Of a DNA stretch of 64,000 nucleotides, positions 31,035 through 40,374 are shown piece after piece. A model generated the notes under the pieces. The model saw only the letters and a list, made by a program, of their open reading frames with translations. It was not told the DNA's origin and made no database searches. The stretch's first letter is position 1; each line of letters starts with the position of its first letter. The position numbers and the translations under genes were made by a program. Source of the DNA: Nonomuraea sp. PA05 (GTDB lineage: Bacteria; Actinomycetota; Actinomycetes; Streptosporangiales; Streptosporangiaceae); the NCBI RefSeq assembly GCF_008086045.1, contig NZ_VSEY01000014.1, positions 62,001 to 126,000 of the forward strand, in the 5' to 3' direction.

Positions 31035-32831
31035 TCAGCCGCCCCGCGTGGCCCAGTCGTGCAGCTCGTCCGCCGTGCCGGACGCGTCGAGGTTGAGCGC
31101 CGCCTCGATCAGCGCCAGATGCGTGAACGCCTGCGGATAGTTGCCCAGCATGCTGCCGTCGTCCGGCGCCATCTCCTCGGCGAACAGCCCCAGCGGCTCC
31201 GCCCGCGCGCACAGCGTCTCGAACCGGTCGCGGGCCTCCGCCGTCCGCCCCGCCAGCACCAGCGCCGACACCATCTCGAACGAGCACATCAGGAACGCGC
31301 CCTCCGGCCCGTCCACCCCGTCGCCGGTGCTCTCGGGGTCGTAGCGGTGCAGCAGCGCCCCGCCCTCACCCAGCCGCGACTGCACGTGGTCGAGCGTGCC
31401 CAGCACCCGGGAGTCGCGCCCGTCCAGGAAGCCGACCAGCGGAAGCCGCAGCAGCGACGCGTCCGCGCCCGTCGCGCCGTACGACTGCGTGAACGCGCCG
31501 GCCTCCGCCGAGTAGCCGTGCGTCAGCAGGTCCTCGCGCACCGCCTCCCGCTCGGCGCGCCACTCGTCGAGGGGCAGCCCCTCCTCGCCGGTCAGCTCCG
31601 CCAGCCGCACCGCCCGGTCGAAGCACACCCAGGCGTACAGCTTGGAGTACGTCCACGCGCGCGGCGCCCCGCGCACCTCCCAGATCCCGGCGTCGGGCTC
31701 GCGCCACTGCTTGCGCGCCAGCCGGACCAGCCGCCACAGCCTCGACGTGTCGTGCCCGGTCAGCTCGCCGGTCACCTCGTGGTAGGCCAGCGCCGCGTCC
31801 AGGATGTGGCCGTAGGTGTCGAGCTGAAGCTGCGTGGAGGCGTCGTTGCCGACCCGTACGGGCCGGGAGCCCGCGTACCCCTCCAGATGGCCGAGCACGC
31901 TCTCCCCGGTGACGGGACGGCCGTCGATGCCCGCCATCGGCGGGATCCGGTCCGAGTCGCCGCCGCACTGCCGCAGCAGGCACTCCAGGTAGCCGCCCGC
32001 CTCCTCGCGGTGGCCCAGCCGCAGCAGCGCCAGCACCGTCAGGGCGGCGTCGCGGTGCCAGACGTAGCGGTAGTCCCAGTTGCGCGGCCCGCCCGGCCAT
32101 TCCGGCAGGGACGTCGTGGGCGCCGCCAGCAGCCCGCCGCCCTCGTCGTACAGCAGGCCGCGCAGCACGATCGCGCTGTGCCGCACCTCCTTGGCGCCGA
32201 TGCCCGCGTACCCGGAACGAGCCGACCACGACCGCCAGGACCGCACCGTGTCCTCCAGCAGCCGCCCGGCGTGGCCGCCGGGAGCGGCCCCCGTGTAGTC
32301 GAGCGTGAGCGCCAGCGACTCGCCCTCCCGCAGCACGGTGCGCGACTCGGGCTCCGGCGCGCCGGCCAGGATCAGCCCGGACTCCTCCTCCAGCGCCTCG
32401 CCACGGGCGGTCCAGCGGGCCTCGCGCACCCCGTAACCCGGCCTGGCCAGCACCCGCGACCTGACGACCGCCCGGCCGCGCTCGCACCTGGCCCACCGCA
32501 CGAGCAGGCGCACGGGGTTCATGCCGCCGTCGCCGGAGGGGGACAGGGCCAGGAAGTCGTGCACGACCACCGAGCCCTGCGTGCCCTCCCAGCGCGTGCG
32601 CAGCACCAGCGTCTCGTCCAGGTAGCCGCGCTCGGCCACGGACGCCTCCTCGACGTGCAGCTCCCACGCCCCGCCGCGCCCCCGGTCGAGGATCCTGGCG
32701 AACACGCTGGGGCCGTCGAAGCGCGGCACGCACATCCACTCCACCGCCCCGTCGGGAGCGACCAGCGCCGCCGTGTGGCAGTCGGACAGGAACGCGTACG
32801 AACCGATGGGCGGGTAGCCGCTCGTTCTCAC
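31035..32831 (-). CDS. GH15 family glucoamylase/trehalase-like enzyme
   Basis: The 598-residue protein lacks a signal peptide. It begins with IGSYAFLSDCHTAALVAPDGAVEW, the N-terminal block of actinobacterial GH15 proteins, and has the (alpha/alpha)6 features RNWDYRYVWHRDAALT, DAGIWEVRG with the likely acid Glu, and FAEEMAPDDGSMLGNYPQAFTHLAL with the likely base Glu. Mycobacterial relatives hydrolyse trehalose; others act on maltose or starch fragments. A cytoplasmic trehalase or glucosidase is most likely. GTG 32831 starts it, 46 bases after the cyclase-ATPase stop, on the same strand. Confidence 0.88.
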   Translation of the reverse strand: MRTSGYPPIGSYAFLSDCHTAALVAPDGAVEWMCVPRFDGPSVFARILDRGRGGAWELHVEEASVAERGYLDETLVLRTRWEGTQGSVVVHDFLALSPSGDGGMNPVRLLVRWARCERGRAVVRSRVLARPGYGVREARWTARGEALEEESGLILAGAPEPESRTVLREGESLALTLDYTGAAPGGHAGRLLEDTVRSWRSWSARSGYAGIGAKEVRHSAIVLRGLLYDEGGGLLAAPTTSLPEWPGGPRNWDYRYVWHRDAALTVLALLRLGHREEAGGYLECLLRQCGGDSDRIPPMAGIDGRPVTGESVLGHLEGYAGSRPVRVGNDASTQLQLDTYGHILDAALAYHEVTGELTGHDTSRLWRLVRLARKQWREPDAGIWEVRGAPRAWTYSKLYAWVCFDRAVRLAELTGEEGLPLDEWRAEREAVREDLLTHGYSAEAGAFTQSYGATGADASLLRLPLVGFLDGRDSRVLGTLDHVQSRLGEGGALLHRYDPESTGDGVDGPEGAFLMCSFEMVSALVLAGRTAEARDRFETLCARAEPLGLFAEEMAPDDGSMLGNYPQAFTHLALIEAALNLDASGTADELHDWATRGG

Positions 32832-32877
32832 CCGAACGGGCTGCCCGGCCCCTGACCTGCTTAAACGGCCGTTCCGG

Positions 32878-35800
32878 CTAAGCGGAGGCGCGCCGCTCCA
32901 GGAGCAGCGCCCCGCGCCCGGCCAGCAGCGAGCGGCACCACTCGCGCAGGTCCGCCGGCTTGGGGCCGCCCAGGTCGCCCTCGTCCAGCAGGTCCGCCCA
33001 GTCGAGCAGCGACTCGGCCAGCATGAGCGGCACCCCCTGCCGCTCGTGCACCTCGGCGGCGGCCTCGAAGTGCTCGGCCGCCCGCCGCGGATCGCCCATC
33101 GCCACGCGCAGGTGCGCCAGGTAGTGGTGCCCGCAGTGGTGGGCCACCGCGCCGTGGCCGAACGTCTCGCCGCCGGAGGCGGCCAGCGAGTCGTACAGCC
33201 GCCCGGCCAGCTCGGCCCGCCCCAGCCGGGCGGCGGCCACCGCCAGGTTGTCGAGCGCGGACCGGTGCGCCATGTTGCGCGGCGGCGCGGCGCCGCCGTA
33301 GCCGAGGATGCGGTCGAGCAGCGGAGCGGCCTCCTCGTCGCCCAGCTCGCACAGGTAACGCAGCACCGCGTGCACCGGATCGACGCGCGGGCGCTGCCCG
33401 GCGCGGCGCAGCCGGTCGCGCAGCTCCCACAGCCGCCCCTGCAGCCGCCTGATCTCGCGGATCTGCTCGGAGTAGATGGCCATGGCCTCCAGCCGGCGGC
33501 CGATCTCCGAGCCCAGCCGCAGCGCCGACTCCGCCTCCGCCTCGGCCTGCACCAGGTCGCCCTGCATGAGGGTCAGCCCGGCCTTGGAGTAGCCGATCAG
33601 CCAGGTCAGGTGCGGCTGCCCGAGCCGGCGCGCCAGCTCGTCGGCCTGGCCGAGCAGCATGGCCACCCTGGTGGTGTCGCCGAGGTCGAGCACCGGGGGA
33701 GTGCGCTGCATGTACGCGTGGAACAGTGCCAGGTCGTCACCCGTCCTGCGGGCCGCCTCCAGCATCTCGTCGCCGTCGCGGTGCCGCTGGTGCAGCGGGT
33801 CGGCCGGGATGATGGTCAGGCTGCGCATCCCCAGCACGCTCGCCAGCGTGCGCGGGTCGCCGGACTTGCGGGCCAGCGCCACCGCCTCGTCGCTCAGCGC
33901 GAAGCGCCGCTCGCCGTCGGGCGCCCAGATCAGCTCGGAGGCGAGCTGCGCCGCCAGCAGCGCCCTGGTGCTCACGTCGGTGGAGTCGACCACCTTGCGG
34001 GCCTCGGTCAGCAGCGCGATGCGCTCGTTGTCGGGCGCGGCCGAGATGGCCGAGCCCCGGTCACCGCCGAGCGCCGCCGTGACCAGCAGGTCGTGCCGCT
34101 CGCACTCCCTGGCCAGGTCGGCGGCGTCCAGCAGGGTGCGCCTGGCCTCGGGATGCCCGGCCAGCCACATCGCCCTGCCGCACTCGACCAGCAGCTCGGC
34201 GCGCCGTTCCAGCGTGGTGCCGGGCAGGTCGCGCAGCAGGTCGAGCACCCGCTGGTACCAGGTGACGGCCTCGCGGTGCGCCAGCCCGGCCAGCGCGTGC
34301 TGGGCGGCCTGCACGCCCGCGTCGGCCGCCGCGCTCACCCGGCCGGGGTCGCGGCCCTGCTCGGCGGCGGCCACCAGATGCCTGGCCACCACGTACGGCC
34401 GCGCCCGCACGGCCGCCGGGTCCGTCTCGCACAACGCGTCGGCCACCCGCCCGTGCAGCAGCGCGGCCCGCGGCGGCGACAGCGTGGCGTAGAGCGCGTC
34501 CCTCGTCAGCTCGTGGGAGAACTGGCAGGACCCGTTGTCGAGCATGGTCACCAGGCCGGTGCCCATGGCCTCCTCCACCGCGGCCACGAACCTGGCCTCG
34601 TCGAGGCCGAGCCCGCGGCGCAGCTCCGCCGAGGTCATCCGCTCGCCGACGGCCAGCAGCGTGACCAGCTCCCTGGCGTCGGGGTGAAGCTGCGACAGGC
34701 GGGCCGTCACCATGCGGGTGACCGAGTCGGGCACGGCCAGCGCGTCGAGCTCCTTGCCCGCCGCCAGCTCCCTGATCACCTCGCTGACCAGGAACGCGTT
34801 GCCGCCCGTGATCCGGTGCAGCCGCTCGGGGTCGCTGCCGGCCCGCGCCTGTGTCAGCGCCGAGGAGACCTCGTCCAGCCCGAACGACGGCACCTGGACG
34901 ACCCGCGCGGTCGCGGTGAGCTTGTGCAGCTCGGGCAGCGCCTGGGGCGCCGTCTGCTGGGACGGCGCGGACTCGACGGGGACGGGCCGCGAGGTGGCCA
35001 GCACGAACAGCGGCAGCGCGTCGGCGTCCCACATGAGGGAGCTGAGCATCTGCAGCGACTCCAGCGTGGCCCACTGCAGGTCGTCGATGATCAGCAGCAC
35101 GGGCCGCACGGTGGCCAGCCGCTCGATCAGTGTGCGGGCCGCGGCCATCAGGTGGTAGCGCTCCGACACCGGCTCGGTGGCCGGCGGCACCTGCAGCGAC
35201 AGCGGCGGCGCCGCCAGCGACGGCGCCAGCCGGACGAGCTGGCCGCACTGCTGGTCGACGCCCGCCCGCAGCAGCAGCGCGGGCGAGGTGCGGGCCAGCC
35301 GCTCCACGGCTCCGGCGATCGGCTCGTACGCCTTGCGCGCCGGATCCGTGCACCGCCCCGCCAGCACCGTGAACTGCCGCTTGAGCGCCCGCCTGGCCAC
35401 CTCGGAGGCCAGCCGCGTCTTGCCCACCCCGGGCTCGCCCTCCAGGATCACCAGCCCGCTGCCGAACTCGGCCGCGGCCAGCTCCCCGTCGAGCGCCCGC
35501 AGCTCCCGCTCGCGGCCGACGAAGGGCAGCACGCCCGCGTCGTCCAGCCACGACGCCAGCCCGCCGCCGAGATGATGGTCGGCGCTCTGCCAGTGCAGCT
35601 CGTAGGTGTGCAGCGGCTCGCGCAGCCCCTTGCCGGGCAGCCGGCCGAGATCCTTGAACTCGTGCCGGCTCCGCCCCTGCGCCAGCCTCCTGACCAGGTC
35701 GGTGCAGAGCACCTGCCCGCCCTCTGCCACCGCCACCAGGCGCGCCGCCTCCACCGTGGGCAGCCCGCTCACGTCGTCCTGGCCCCAGCACACGTCGCCC

Positions 35801-36171
35801 GCGGCCAGCGCCGCCCTGATGGAGATCTTCTCCAGGGCGCGCTCGTTCTCGTCGGCCACCGCCTGCTGCACCGCGATGATCGCGTCGAGCCCGGCCGTCG
35901 CGGAGTCGAACACGGCCATCAGCCCGTCGCCCAGGCTCTTGGTGAAGGTGGAGCCGCTGGCCGTCACCACCGAGCGCAGCAGCTCGTACAGGCGGCGGAA
36001 GACCACGTTGGCCCGCTCCTCGCCGAGCCTGATCCGCAGCGCGGTGGAGCTGACCACGTCGGTGAACAGGATGGTCGCCGTGGTGAGCGTGCCCGGCTCA
36101 CGCCTGTGCTCATCTCGTCTGGGCTCATCACGCCGGGGCTCATCGCCTCTGGGCTCATACGCAGCAGTCAC
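32878..36171 (-). CDS. Class III nucleotide cyclase fused to AAA-type ATPase and TPR region
   Basis: The 1097-residue protein starts with a short repeat-rich head (GDEPRRDEPRRDEHRRE), then a class III cyclase domain (about 28-200): ILFTDVVSSTALR and SLGDGLMAVF give the metal aspartates and TKSLGD the substrate lysine; the position usually held by Asn before AARL is Glu. An ATPase domain follows, with Walker A LEGEPGVGKT and Walker B LLIIDDLQWA, then a long helical TPR-like half. This is the Rv0386-like cyclase-ATPase class, but no C-terminal LuxR domain is seen. Its GTG overlaps the MpaB-type stop by one base (TAGTG). A crp-like gene is in the same operon, so local cAMP signalling is plausible. 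Confidence 0.88.
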   Translation of the reverse strand: MTAAYEPRGDEPRRDEPRRDEHRREPGTLTTATILFTDVVSSTALRIRLGEERANVVFRRLYELLRSVVTASGSTFTKSLGDGLMAVFDSATAGLDAIIAVQQAVADENERALEKISIRAALAAGDVCWGQDDVSGLPTVEAARLVAVAEGGQVLCTDLVRRLAQGRSRHEFKDLGRLPGKGLREPLHTYELHWQSADHHLGGGLASWLDDAGVLPFVGRERELRALDGELAAAEFGSGLVILEGEPGVGKTRLASEVARRALKRQFTVLAGRCTDPARKAYEPIAGAVERLARTSPALLLRAGVDQQCGQLVRLAPSLAAPPLSLQVPPATEPVSERYHLMAAARTLIERLATVRPVLLIIDDLQWATLESLQMLSSLMWDADALPLFVLATSRPVPVESAPSQQTAPQALPELHKLTATARVVQVPSFGLDEVSSALTQARAGSDPERLHRITGGNAFLVSEVIRELAAGKELDALAVPDSVTRMVTARLSQLHPDARELVTLLAVGERMTSAELRRGLGLDEARFVAAVEEAMGTGLVTMLDNGSCQFSHELTRDALYATLSPPRAALLHGRVADALCETDPAAVRARPYVVARHLVAAAEQGRDPGRVSAAADAGVQAAQHALAGLAHREAVTWYQRVLDLLRDLPGTTLERRAELLVECGRAMWLAGHPEARRTLLDAADLARECERHDLLVTAALGGDRGSAISAAPDNERIALLTEARKVVDSTDVSTRALLAAQLASELIWAPDGERRFALSDEAVALARKSGDPRTLASVLGMRSLTIIPADPLHQRHRDGDEMLEAARRTGDDLALFHAYMQRTPPVLDLGDTTRVAMLLGQADELARRLGQPHLTWLIGYSKAGLTLMQGDLVQAEAEAESALRLGSEIGRRLEAMAIYSEQIREIRRLQGRLWELRDRLRRAGQRPRVDPVHAVLRYLCELGDEEAAPLLDRILGYGGAAPPRNMAHRSALDNLAVAAARLGRAELAGRLYDSLAASGGETFGHGAVAHHCGHHYLAHLRVAMGDPRRAAEHFEAAAEVHERQGVPLMLAESLLDWADLLDEGDLGGPKPADLREWCRSLLAGRGALLLERRASA
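36111..36155. repeat. 15-base imperfect tandem repeat in the cyclase gene start
   Basis: Three units beginning CATC and ending GGGCT lie at 36111, 36126 and 36141, with decayed copies on each side. In the gene frame they encode the RRDEP-type repeats of the N-terminal head. Confidence 0.7.
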
Positions 36172-37454
36172 TAGCGCGGGCCTTTCCGCCCCTGCGCGGG
36201 CGCTCGTAGCGTCGTACGGACGGAGCGGCGGATCGCACGGGTCTTGACCGCGGGGGCCGACCGCTTGATCCGCCAGGCGCGGGCCAGCTCGTCGGGGATC
36301 CTGAACGCCGCCTGCCCGTCGGAGTGGCGGTCGATCAGCGCGACCACGACGTGTCGCCCGGCCTTCCGTACCAGCCAGCGAACCACACCCCGCACGGGAC
36401 CTGCCAGCCGGTTTCGCCGATGAGCGGAACGTGCCACCGCGAACATCCAGGTGAACCACCAGGCGGGCGCGGGCACGCCGAGCAGCTCGGGCACCCGGTG
36501 GACGCCGTGCTCGGCGTGCTGGAAGATCCAGTGCACCAGGCTGCGCGGCATCTTGCGCCAGCCCAGCGGCATGTAGGCCTCCATCTCGGTCAGCAGCATG
36601 GCCATCAGGCGGCGGCCCTCGTCGCTGGTCTCCAGCATGCGGCCCAGGCGCGCGCTGACCGCCGGGACGTCGTCGAGCGTGAGGGGGCCGTCGCTGCACA
36701 CCTCGATGCCCATGAGGTGGCCGAAGACGCTCCAGGTGTAGAGGTTGGCGGTGCGCTCCTCGTCGGTCAGCACCACGCCCATCGTCTCCATCGCCTCCCA
36801 CGTGACGACGGAGAAGTCGAAGAGCGTGGCCAGCAGCAGCTCCTGGTTGACCGGCGGGCCGTAGCGCCCGGTGTCCCAGTGGTCGGCGTACTTCTCCTCG
36901 ACCAGGGCCCGCACGACCGAGTGCAGGATGCGCAGCCCGATCGCCGTCGTGTGCCCGGGGCGGCCCGGCTGCAGGCTGTCGGTGGCCTTCAGCCCCATCA
37001 CGTCCACCAGCATCTGGCCGGTCTCGGCCACCCGGCGGGTCAGGCTGTGCGTGGCCAGGTTGGAGACGCCGGCCAGCACCTTGGCGCTGGACACCTCCAC
37101 GTACGCCATCGGCAGGCACGCGAAGAACAGCGCGGCCGACTGGTACAGCCCGTAGTCGGCGAAGACCGCCTGCCCTCTGGCCAGCAGCTCCCTGTCGTCG
37201 CCCCACTCGGGCAGCTCCCTGACGAACTCGATCGCCTCGAAGATCTCGGAGGCCGGCGGTTCGCCCGACGGCTCCCTGGCCTCCCGCTTGGCCGCCCCCA
37301 GCTCCGCGATCACGGCCTTGACCAGCTCCAGCGCGCCCTGCCCCGGGGGCCGCGTCTCGAGGTACTCGGCCACCACCTTGTCGACGTCAGGGTCGGCCTG
37401 CTGCCTGAGCTGCCGGAACCGCTTCTCGGGCCAGCGCTCGTCATGCTCGTTCAT
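36171..37454 (-). CDS. MpaB/latex-clearing-protein-like oxygenase (DUF2236)
   Basis: The 427-residue protein resembles the DUF2236 family that includes the b-type haem rubber oxygenase Lcp and fungal MpaB. The pattern THSLTRRVAETGQMLVDV and the later ILHSVVRALV, with a histidine where Lcp has its haem ligand, support this. No signal peptide is seen, unlike secreted Lcp, so a cytosolic or membrane-attached oxygenase of unknown substrate is more likely. It is the middle gene of crp, mpaB-like and cyclase-ATPase, with 24 bases to the first and a one-base overlap with the second. Confidence 0.8.
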   Translation of the reverse strand: MNEHDERWPEKRFRQLRQQADPDVDKVVAEYLETRPPGQGALELVKAVIAELGAAKREAREPSGEPPASEIFEAIEFVRELPEWGDDRELLARGQAVFADYGLYQSAALFFACLPMAYVEVSSAKVLAGVSNLATHSLTRRVAETGQMLVDVMGLKATDSLQPGRPGHTTAIGLRILHSVVRALVEEKYADHWDTGRYGPPVNQELLLATLFDFSVVTWEAMETMGVVLTDEERTANLYTWSVFGHLMGIEVCSDGPLTLDDVPAVSARLGRMLETSDEGRRLMAMLLTEMEAYMPLGWRKMPRSLVHWIFQHAEHGVHRVPELLGVPAPAWWFTWMFAVARSAHRRNRLAGPVRGVVRWLVRKAGRHVVVALIDRHSDGQAAFRIPDELARAWRIKRSAPAVKTRAIRRSVRTTLRAPAQGRKGPR

Positions 37455-37478
37455 CTACCCCGTACTCCCCAGTTCGTG

Positions 37479-38189
37479 TCAGAGGCCGCCCCGTTTCCGC
37501 AGGGCGGCGACATCCAGCAGCGTGATCGTCCGCCCTTGGACGGCGATGAGGTTCCTCGACACCAGCGACTGCAGCGCGCGGTTGACCGCCGGCCGCGAGG
37601 CGCCGATCAGCGCGGCGAGGTCGGACTGGGTCAGCCCGGGCAGGTCCACCACGTCGTCGGACTTGCCGTGCCTGTCGGCCAGTTGCAGCAGCAGCTTGGC
37701 CAGGCGTCCCCCCAGGTCGAGGAAGGCCAGGTCGGCGGCCTGGCCGGTGAGCCTGCGCACCATGCGGCCGAGCAGCCGCAGGAACTCGTCGGCCAGCCCC
37801 GGATGCTCCCGCATCAGCTCCAGCAGCCGCGCCCTGGGCAGCGCGAAGACCCACGCGGCCCGCACGGTCACGATGGAGGCCGAGCGCGGCGAGCCGTCCA
37901 GCAACGCCATTTCGCCGAACGTGTCGCCCCGCCTGAGCATGTTCAGCACGATCTCGTCGCCGTGCTCTGTCGTGAAGACCACCTTCACCAGCCCGTCGAG
38001 CAGCACGTACAGCGACTCTCCCGGGTCCCCCTGATGGAAGATGATCTGCCCCGACCGGTAGCGGCGCGCCATCCCCGCGCGCGCCGTGCTCTGGATGCCG
38101 TTCTCCCCGAGCACGCGGAACAACGGGATCTCCGCCAGCACGGCCGCGACCGGCTCGACGTCGTGGGGAAGGCCGCTGCGCGCGTTCAT
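37479..38189 (-). CDS. Crp/Fnr-family transcriptional regulator
   Basis: The 236-residue protein has a cyclic-nucleotide-binding domain with the phosphate-binding cassette GEMALLDGSPRSAS, in which Glu, Arg and Ser of cAMP-binding Crp are kept, then a C-helix and a winged helix with SDLAALIGASRPAVNRAL. No Fnr-type cysteines are seen. It should bind cAMP and activate or repress genes with TGTGA-N6-TCACA-like sites; one such site is 59 bases upstream of its own start. It heads an operon with an MpaB-type protein and a nucleotide cyclase. Confidence 0.92.
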   Translation of the reverse strand: MNARSGLPHDVEPVAAVLAEIPLFRVLGENGIQSTARAGMARRYRSGQIIFHQGDPGESLYVLLDGLVKVVFTTEHGDEIVLNMLRRGDTFGEMALLDGSPRSASIVTVRAAWVFALPRARLLELMREHPGLADEFLRLLGRMVRRLTGQAADLAFLDLGGRLAKLLLQLADRHGKSDDVVDLPGLTQSDLAALIGASRPAVNRALQSLVSRNLIAVQGRTITLLDVAALRKRGGL

Positions 38190-38247
38190 GCAAGAACTCT
38201 AGGCCGCAATCCGCGAGCGGACAGCAGGCGGCGGGCGATCTCCCGAA

Positions 38248-38263
38248 TGTGACGCAGACCACA
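38248..38263. promoter_or_regulatory. Crp-type palindrome between crp-like and sigma factor genes
   Basis: The site reads TGTGA, six bases, CCACA and differs from the classical consensus at one position. It lies in the 179-base gap between divergent genes, so the Crp-like protein could control itself and the sigma factor. Confidence 0.6.
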
Positions 38264-38368
38264 CTCCGTCTGTCTCCTTCGGAACAGTCTTTTCGGATCA
38301 TCCATCGCACGGTGAGGTAGCCGGCCGGAATTGGCCCCCCGAGAACCCGGACCGGCGGGGAGACCGAC

Positions 38369-38941
38369 ATGCAAGCGCAGACCATCGAACGGCTCGACAC
38401 CGGCGCCCTGGTGACCGCCGCCCAGGAAGGCGACGCCTGGGCGTGGGAACAGCTCGTCGAGGAGTTCAGCCCCATGCTGAAGGCCCGCATCCGGCGCTTC
38501 AGGCTCAGCCACGAGGACGCCCAGGACGTGCTGCAGACGACGTGGATGCTCGCCTGGCAGAACCTGGGCAGCGTCGAGGACGGCCAGCGCATGCCGGGCT
38601 GGCTGGCCACGATCGCCTTCCGCGAGTGCCTCAAGCTCACCAAGCGCACCAGGGAGATCTGCACCCCGGATCTCGACTCGCTGGGCAGCACGGACGACGT
38701 CGACAGGGAACTGGCCAGGATCTGGCTGGCCGGCACGCTCGAAGAGCTGGTCGAGGAGCTGCCGGCAGCGCAGAGGGTGCTGTTCAGAGCGCTCACGGAA
38801 ACCTCCGAGCCCCACTACGTGGACGTGGCGCGCAGGCTGGGCAGACCGGTCGGGAGCATCGGGCCCACCCGAGCCCGCGCTTTCGCGAGGCTGCGCGGGC
38901 TGCTCCAGGCCCGCGAGATCACCCGCGACTTCCTGGACTAG
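38369..38941 (+). CDS. ECF-type RNA polymerase sigma factor
   Basis: The 190-residue protein has sigma region 2 (WEQLVEEFSPMLKARIRRF, HEDAQDVLQTTWMLAW) and region 4 (LPAAQRVLFRALTE, VDVARRLGRPVGSIGPTRARAFARLR). The SIGPTR block is typical of a group of actinomycete ECF factors without an obvious adjacent anti-sigma gene. GGGGAG precedes the ATG. It is divergent from the crp-like gene and convergent with a conserved hypothetical gene three bases downstream. Confidence 0.88.
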   Translation: MQAQTIERLDTGALVTAAQEGDAWAWEQLVEEFSPMLKARIRRFRLSHEDAQDVLQTTWMLAWQNLGSVEDGQRMPGWLATIAFRECLKLTKRTREICTPDLDSLGSTDDVDRELARIWLAGTLEELVEELPAAQRVLFRALTETSEPHYVDVARRLGRPVGSIGPTRARAFARLRGLLQAREITRDFLD

Positions 38942-38944
38942 CCA

Positions 38945-40189
38945 CTACTGGTCATCAAGGGGGATCGCCTCCAGGAACGGCTCGAAGTCGAAGTGCGCCA
39001 TCTCGTACGCGTCCGGATCGGTCTCCGTCGGGAAGGCGTAGAACTTCGTGCCGCGCAGCGCCGGCATGCCGCTGACGGCCTCGGGGACGAGCCCCCGGGC
39101 CATCTCCTCGGCCAGCCCGTCGGCGATCTTCTGGTCGAAGGGCACCCGGTAGAGCGCGTCCACCGTCTGGTAGACCCGGAAGTAGCTGACGATGAAGCGC
39201 ATGCGGTCGGGGTAGGACACCCAGTCGGTCACCCCGGCCGTGGACGCCTCCTGGTCCTCGGTGATGAACTCCTCGGCCAGCTTGCGCACCCGCTCGTTCT
39301 GGATCGGCACCCACGCCTTGGCCATGTCCACGCCCGCCGGGGCGGTCAGCGGCCTGCCGACCTTGACGTCGCTGAGCGGCGTGGCCACGGCGAACAGGTG
39401 GCGGGTGTAGAGGGAGGACCACAGGTCCTCCAGCTTGCGGGTCAGCCAGGGCTGGTCGGCGTGCGCCGCCGCGTACAGCTTGAACCGGGGGAAGGGCTTG
39501 CGCGTGACCAGGGAGCGCAGCGACCGCCACGACACCCGGGTCATCCACCGGACCGGCCGGTAGAGCACCAGCTCCAGCGCCGCCTGCGCGCGGGCCTGCT
39601 CGTAGGCCGACAGCGCGATGTTGGCGCCGAACATCAGCTCCGCGCGGGCCGCCGGATCCTCGGTCTTCGCTGCCTCCACCATGAGCTGGGCGGCGTCCTT
39701 GAGGTAGCGCGGGTCGGCCGGTGACAGCAGGTCCGTCAGGAACTCCGGCGGCACCGGCGTCAGGTCGGACTCGGGGCTGACCTTGAGGAAACGGTCGGGC
39801 TCGTCGTTCCACAGGTTGACCGCGAGGCTGGCCGTCTCCAGGAAGATGGCCCGGTTGGCGAGCGCCAGGCCGAGCTGGTAGCTGGGCCCGAGCAGGGTGA
39901 GCAGCCCGGCTCTGAACAGCCGTCTGAAGCGCTGCGGCACGCGCAGGCGGCGGCCGAAGTCCTCGATGAACGGCGACTTCGGGCCGAGGTCGAGGCTCTC
40001 GCCGACCGCCTTGGAGGTCCAGGTGGCGTAGCAGTACCAATTGTTGGCGGCCCGGCCCAGGCGCGCCGCGAGGTCCCCGGCGACGCGGTGGTAGCTGTAG
40101 GCGATGACCATGGCTTCGAGTGCCGCGCTCCGGTCCTTGTAGGCCGCGATGCGCAGCACGTCATCCGCGGTCATCGGAGTGTCGGACAT
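38945..40189 (-). CDS. Conserved hypothetical protein, 414 residues
   Basis: The start ATG has GGGAG five bases upstream. The protein is mostly helical and soluble, with no signal peptide, and has notable aromatic clusters (RAANNWYCYATWTSKAVGES, MRFIVSYFRVYQTVDALY). I do not recognise its family. It is convergent with the sigma factor gene and close to the MpaB-type gene, and could be part of the same stress-related region. Confidence 0.75.
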   Translation of the reverse strand: MSDTPMTADDVLRIAAYKDRSAALEAMVIAYSYHRVAGDLAARLGRAANNWYCYATWTSKAVGESLDLGPKSPFIEDFGRRLRVPQRFRRLFRAGLLTLLGPSYQLGLALANRAIFLETASLAVNLWNDEPDRFLKVSPESDLTPVPPEFLTDLLSPADPRYLKDAAQLMVEAAKTEDPAARAELMFGANIALSAYEQARAQAALELVLYRPVRWMTRVSWRSLRSLVTRKPFPRFKLYAAAHADQPWLTRKLEDLWSSLYTRHLFAVATPLSDVKVGRPLTAPAGVDMAKAWVPIQNERVRKLAEEFITEDQEASTAGVTDWVSYPDRMRFIVSYFRVYQTVDALYRVPFDQKIADGLAEEMARGLVPEAVSGMPALRGTKFYAFPTETDPDAYEMAHFDFEPFLEAIPLDDQ

Positions 40190-40345
40190 GGAGTCTCCCG
40201 TTTGCTGGTCCCGTCGCCTGGCGGAGGGCTCACGGAGTTAAGAGCGCCCCCGTCGGCGTCAGATACAGTCAGGCGGCTGGTCTCTCCCCGCAGCCGCGGC
40301 AGGAGCCTAGGAGCCCGCGCTTGCGGCATGCTTGCAGGATGATCA

Positions 40346-40369
40346 CCGCCCCCGGCGATCCGGGGGCGG
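40346..40369. terminator. Hairpin after the 40.4-kb hypothetical gene
   Basis: CCGCCCCCGG and CCGGGGGCGG form a perfect ten-base stem around CGAT, a few bases after the stop of the minus-strand gene. It has no U tract. The rest of 40190-40345 shows nothing else I can support. Confidence 0.65.
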
Positions 40370-40374
40370 GGCGC

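Noticed and set aside
33046..36174. 1042-residue plus-strand open frame over the cyclase-ATPase
   Set aside because: The composition (Gln, His, Arg, Gly) and lack of any motif mark it as a shadow of the real minus-strand gene.
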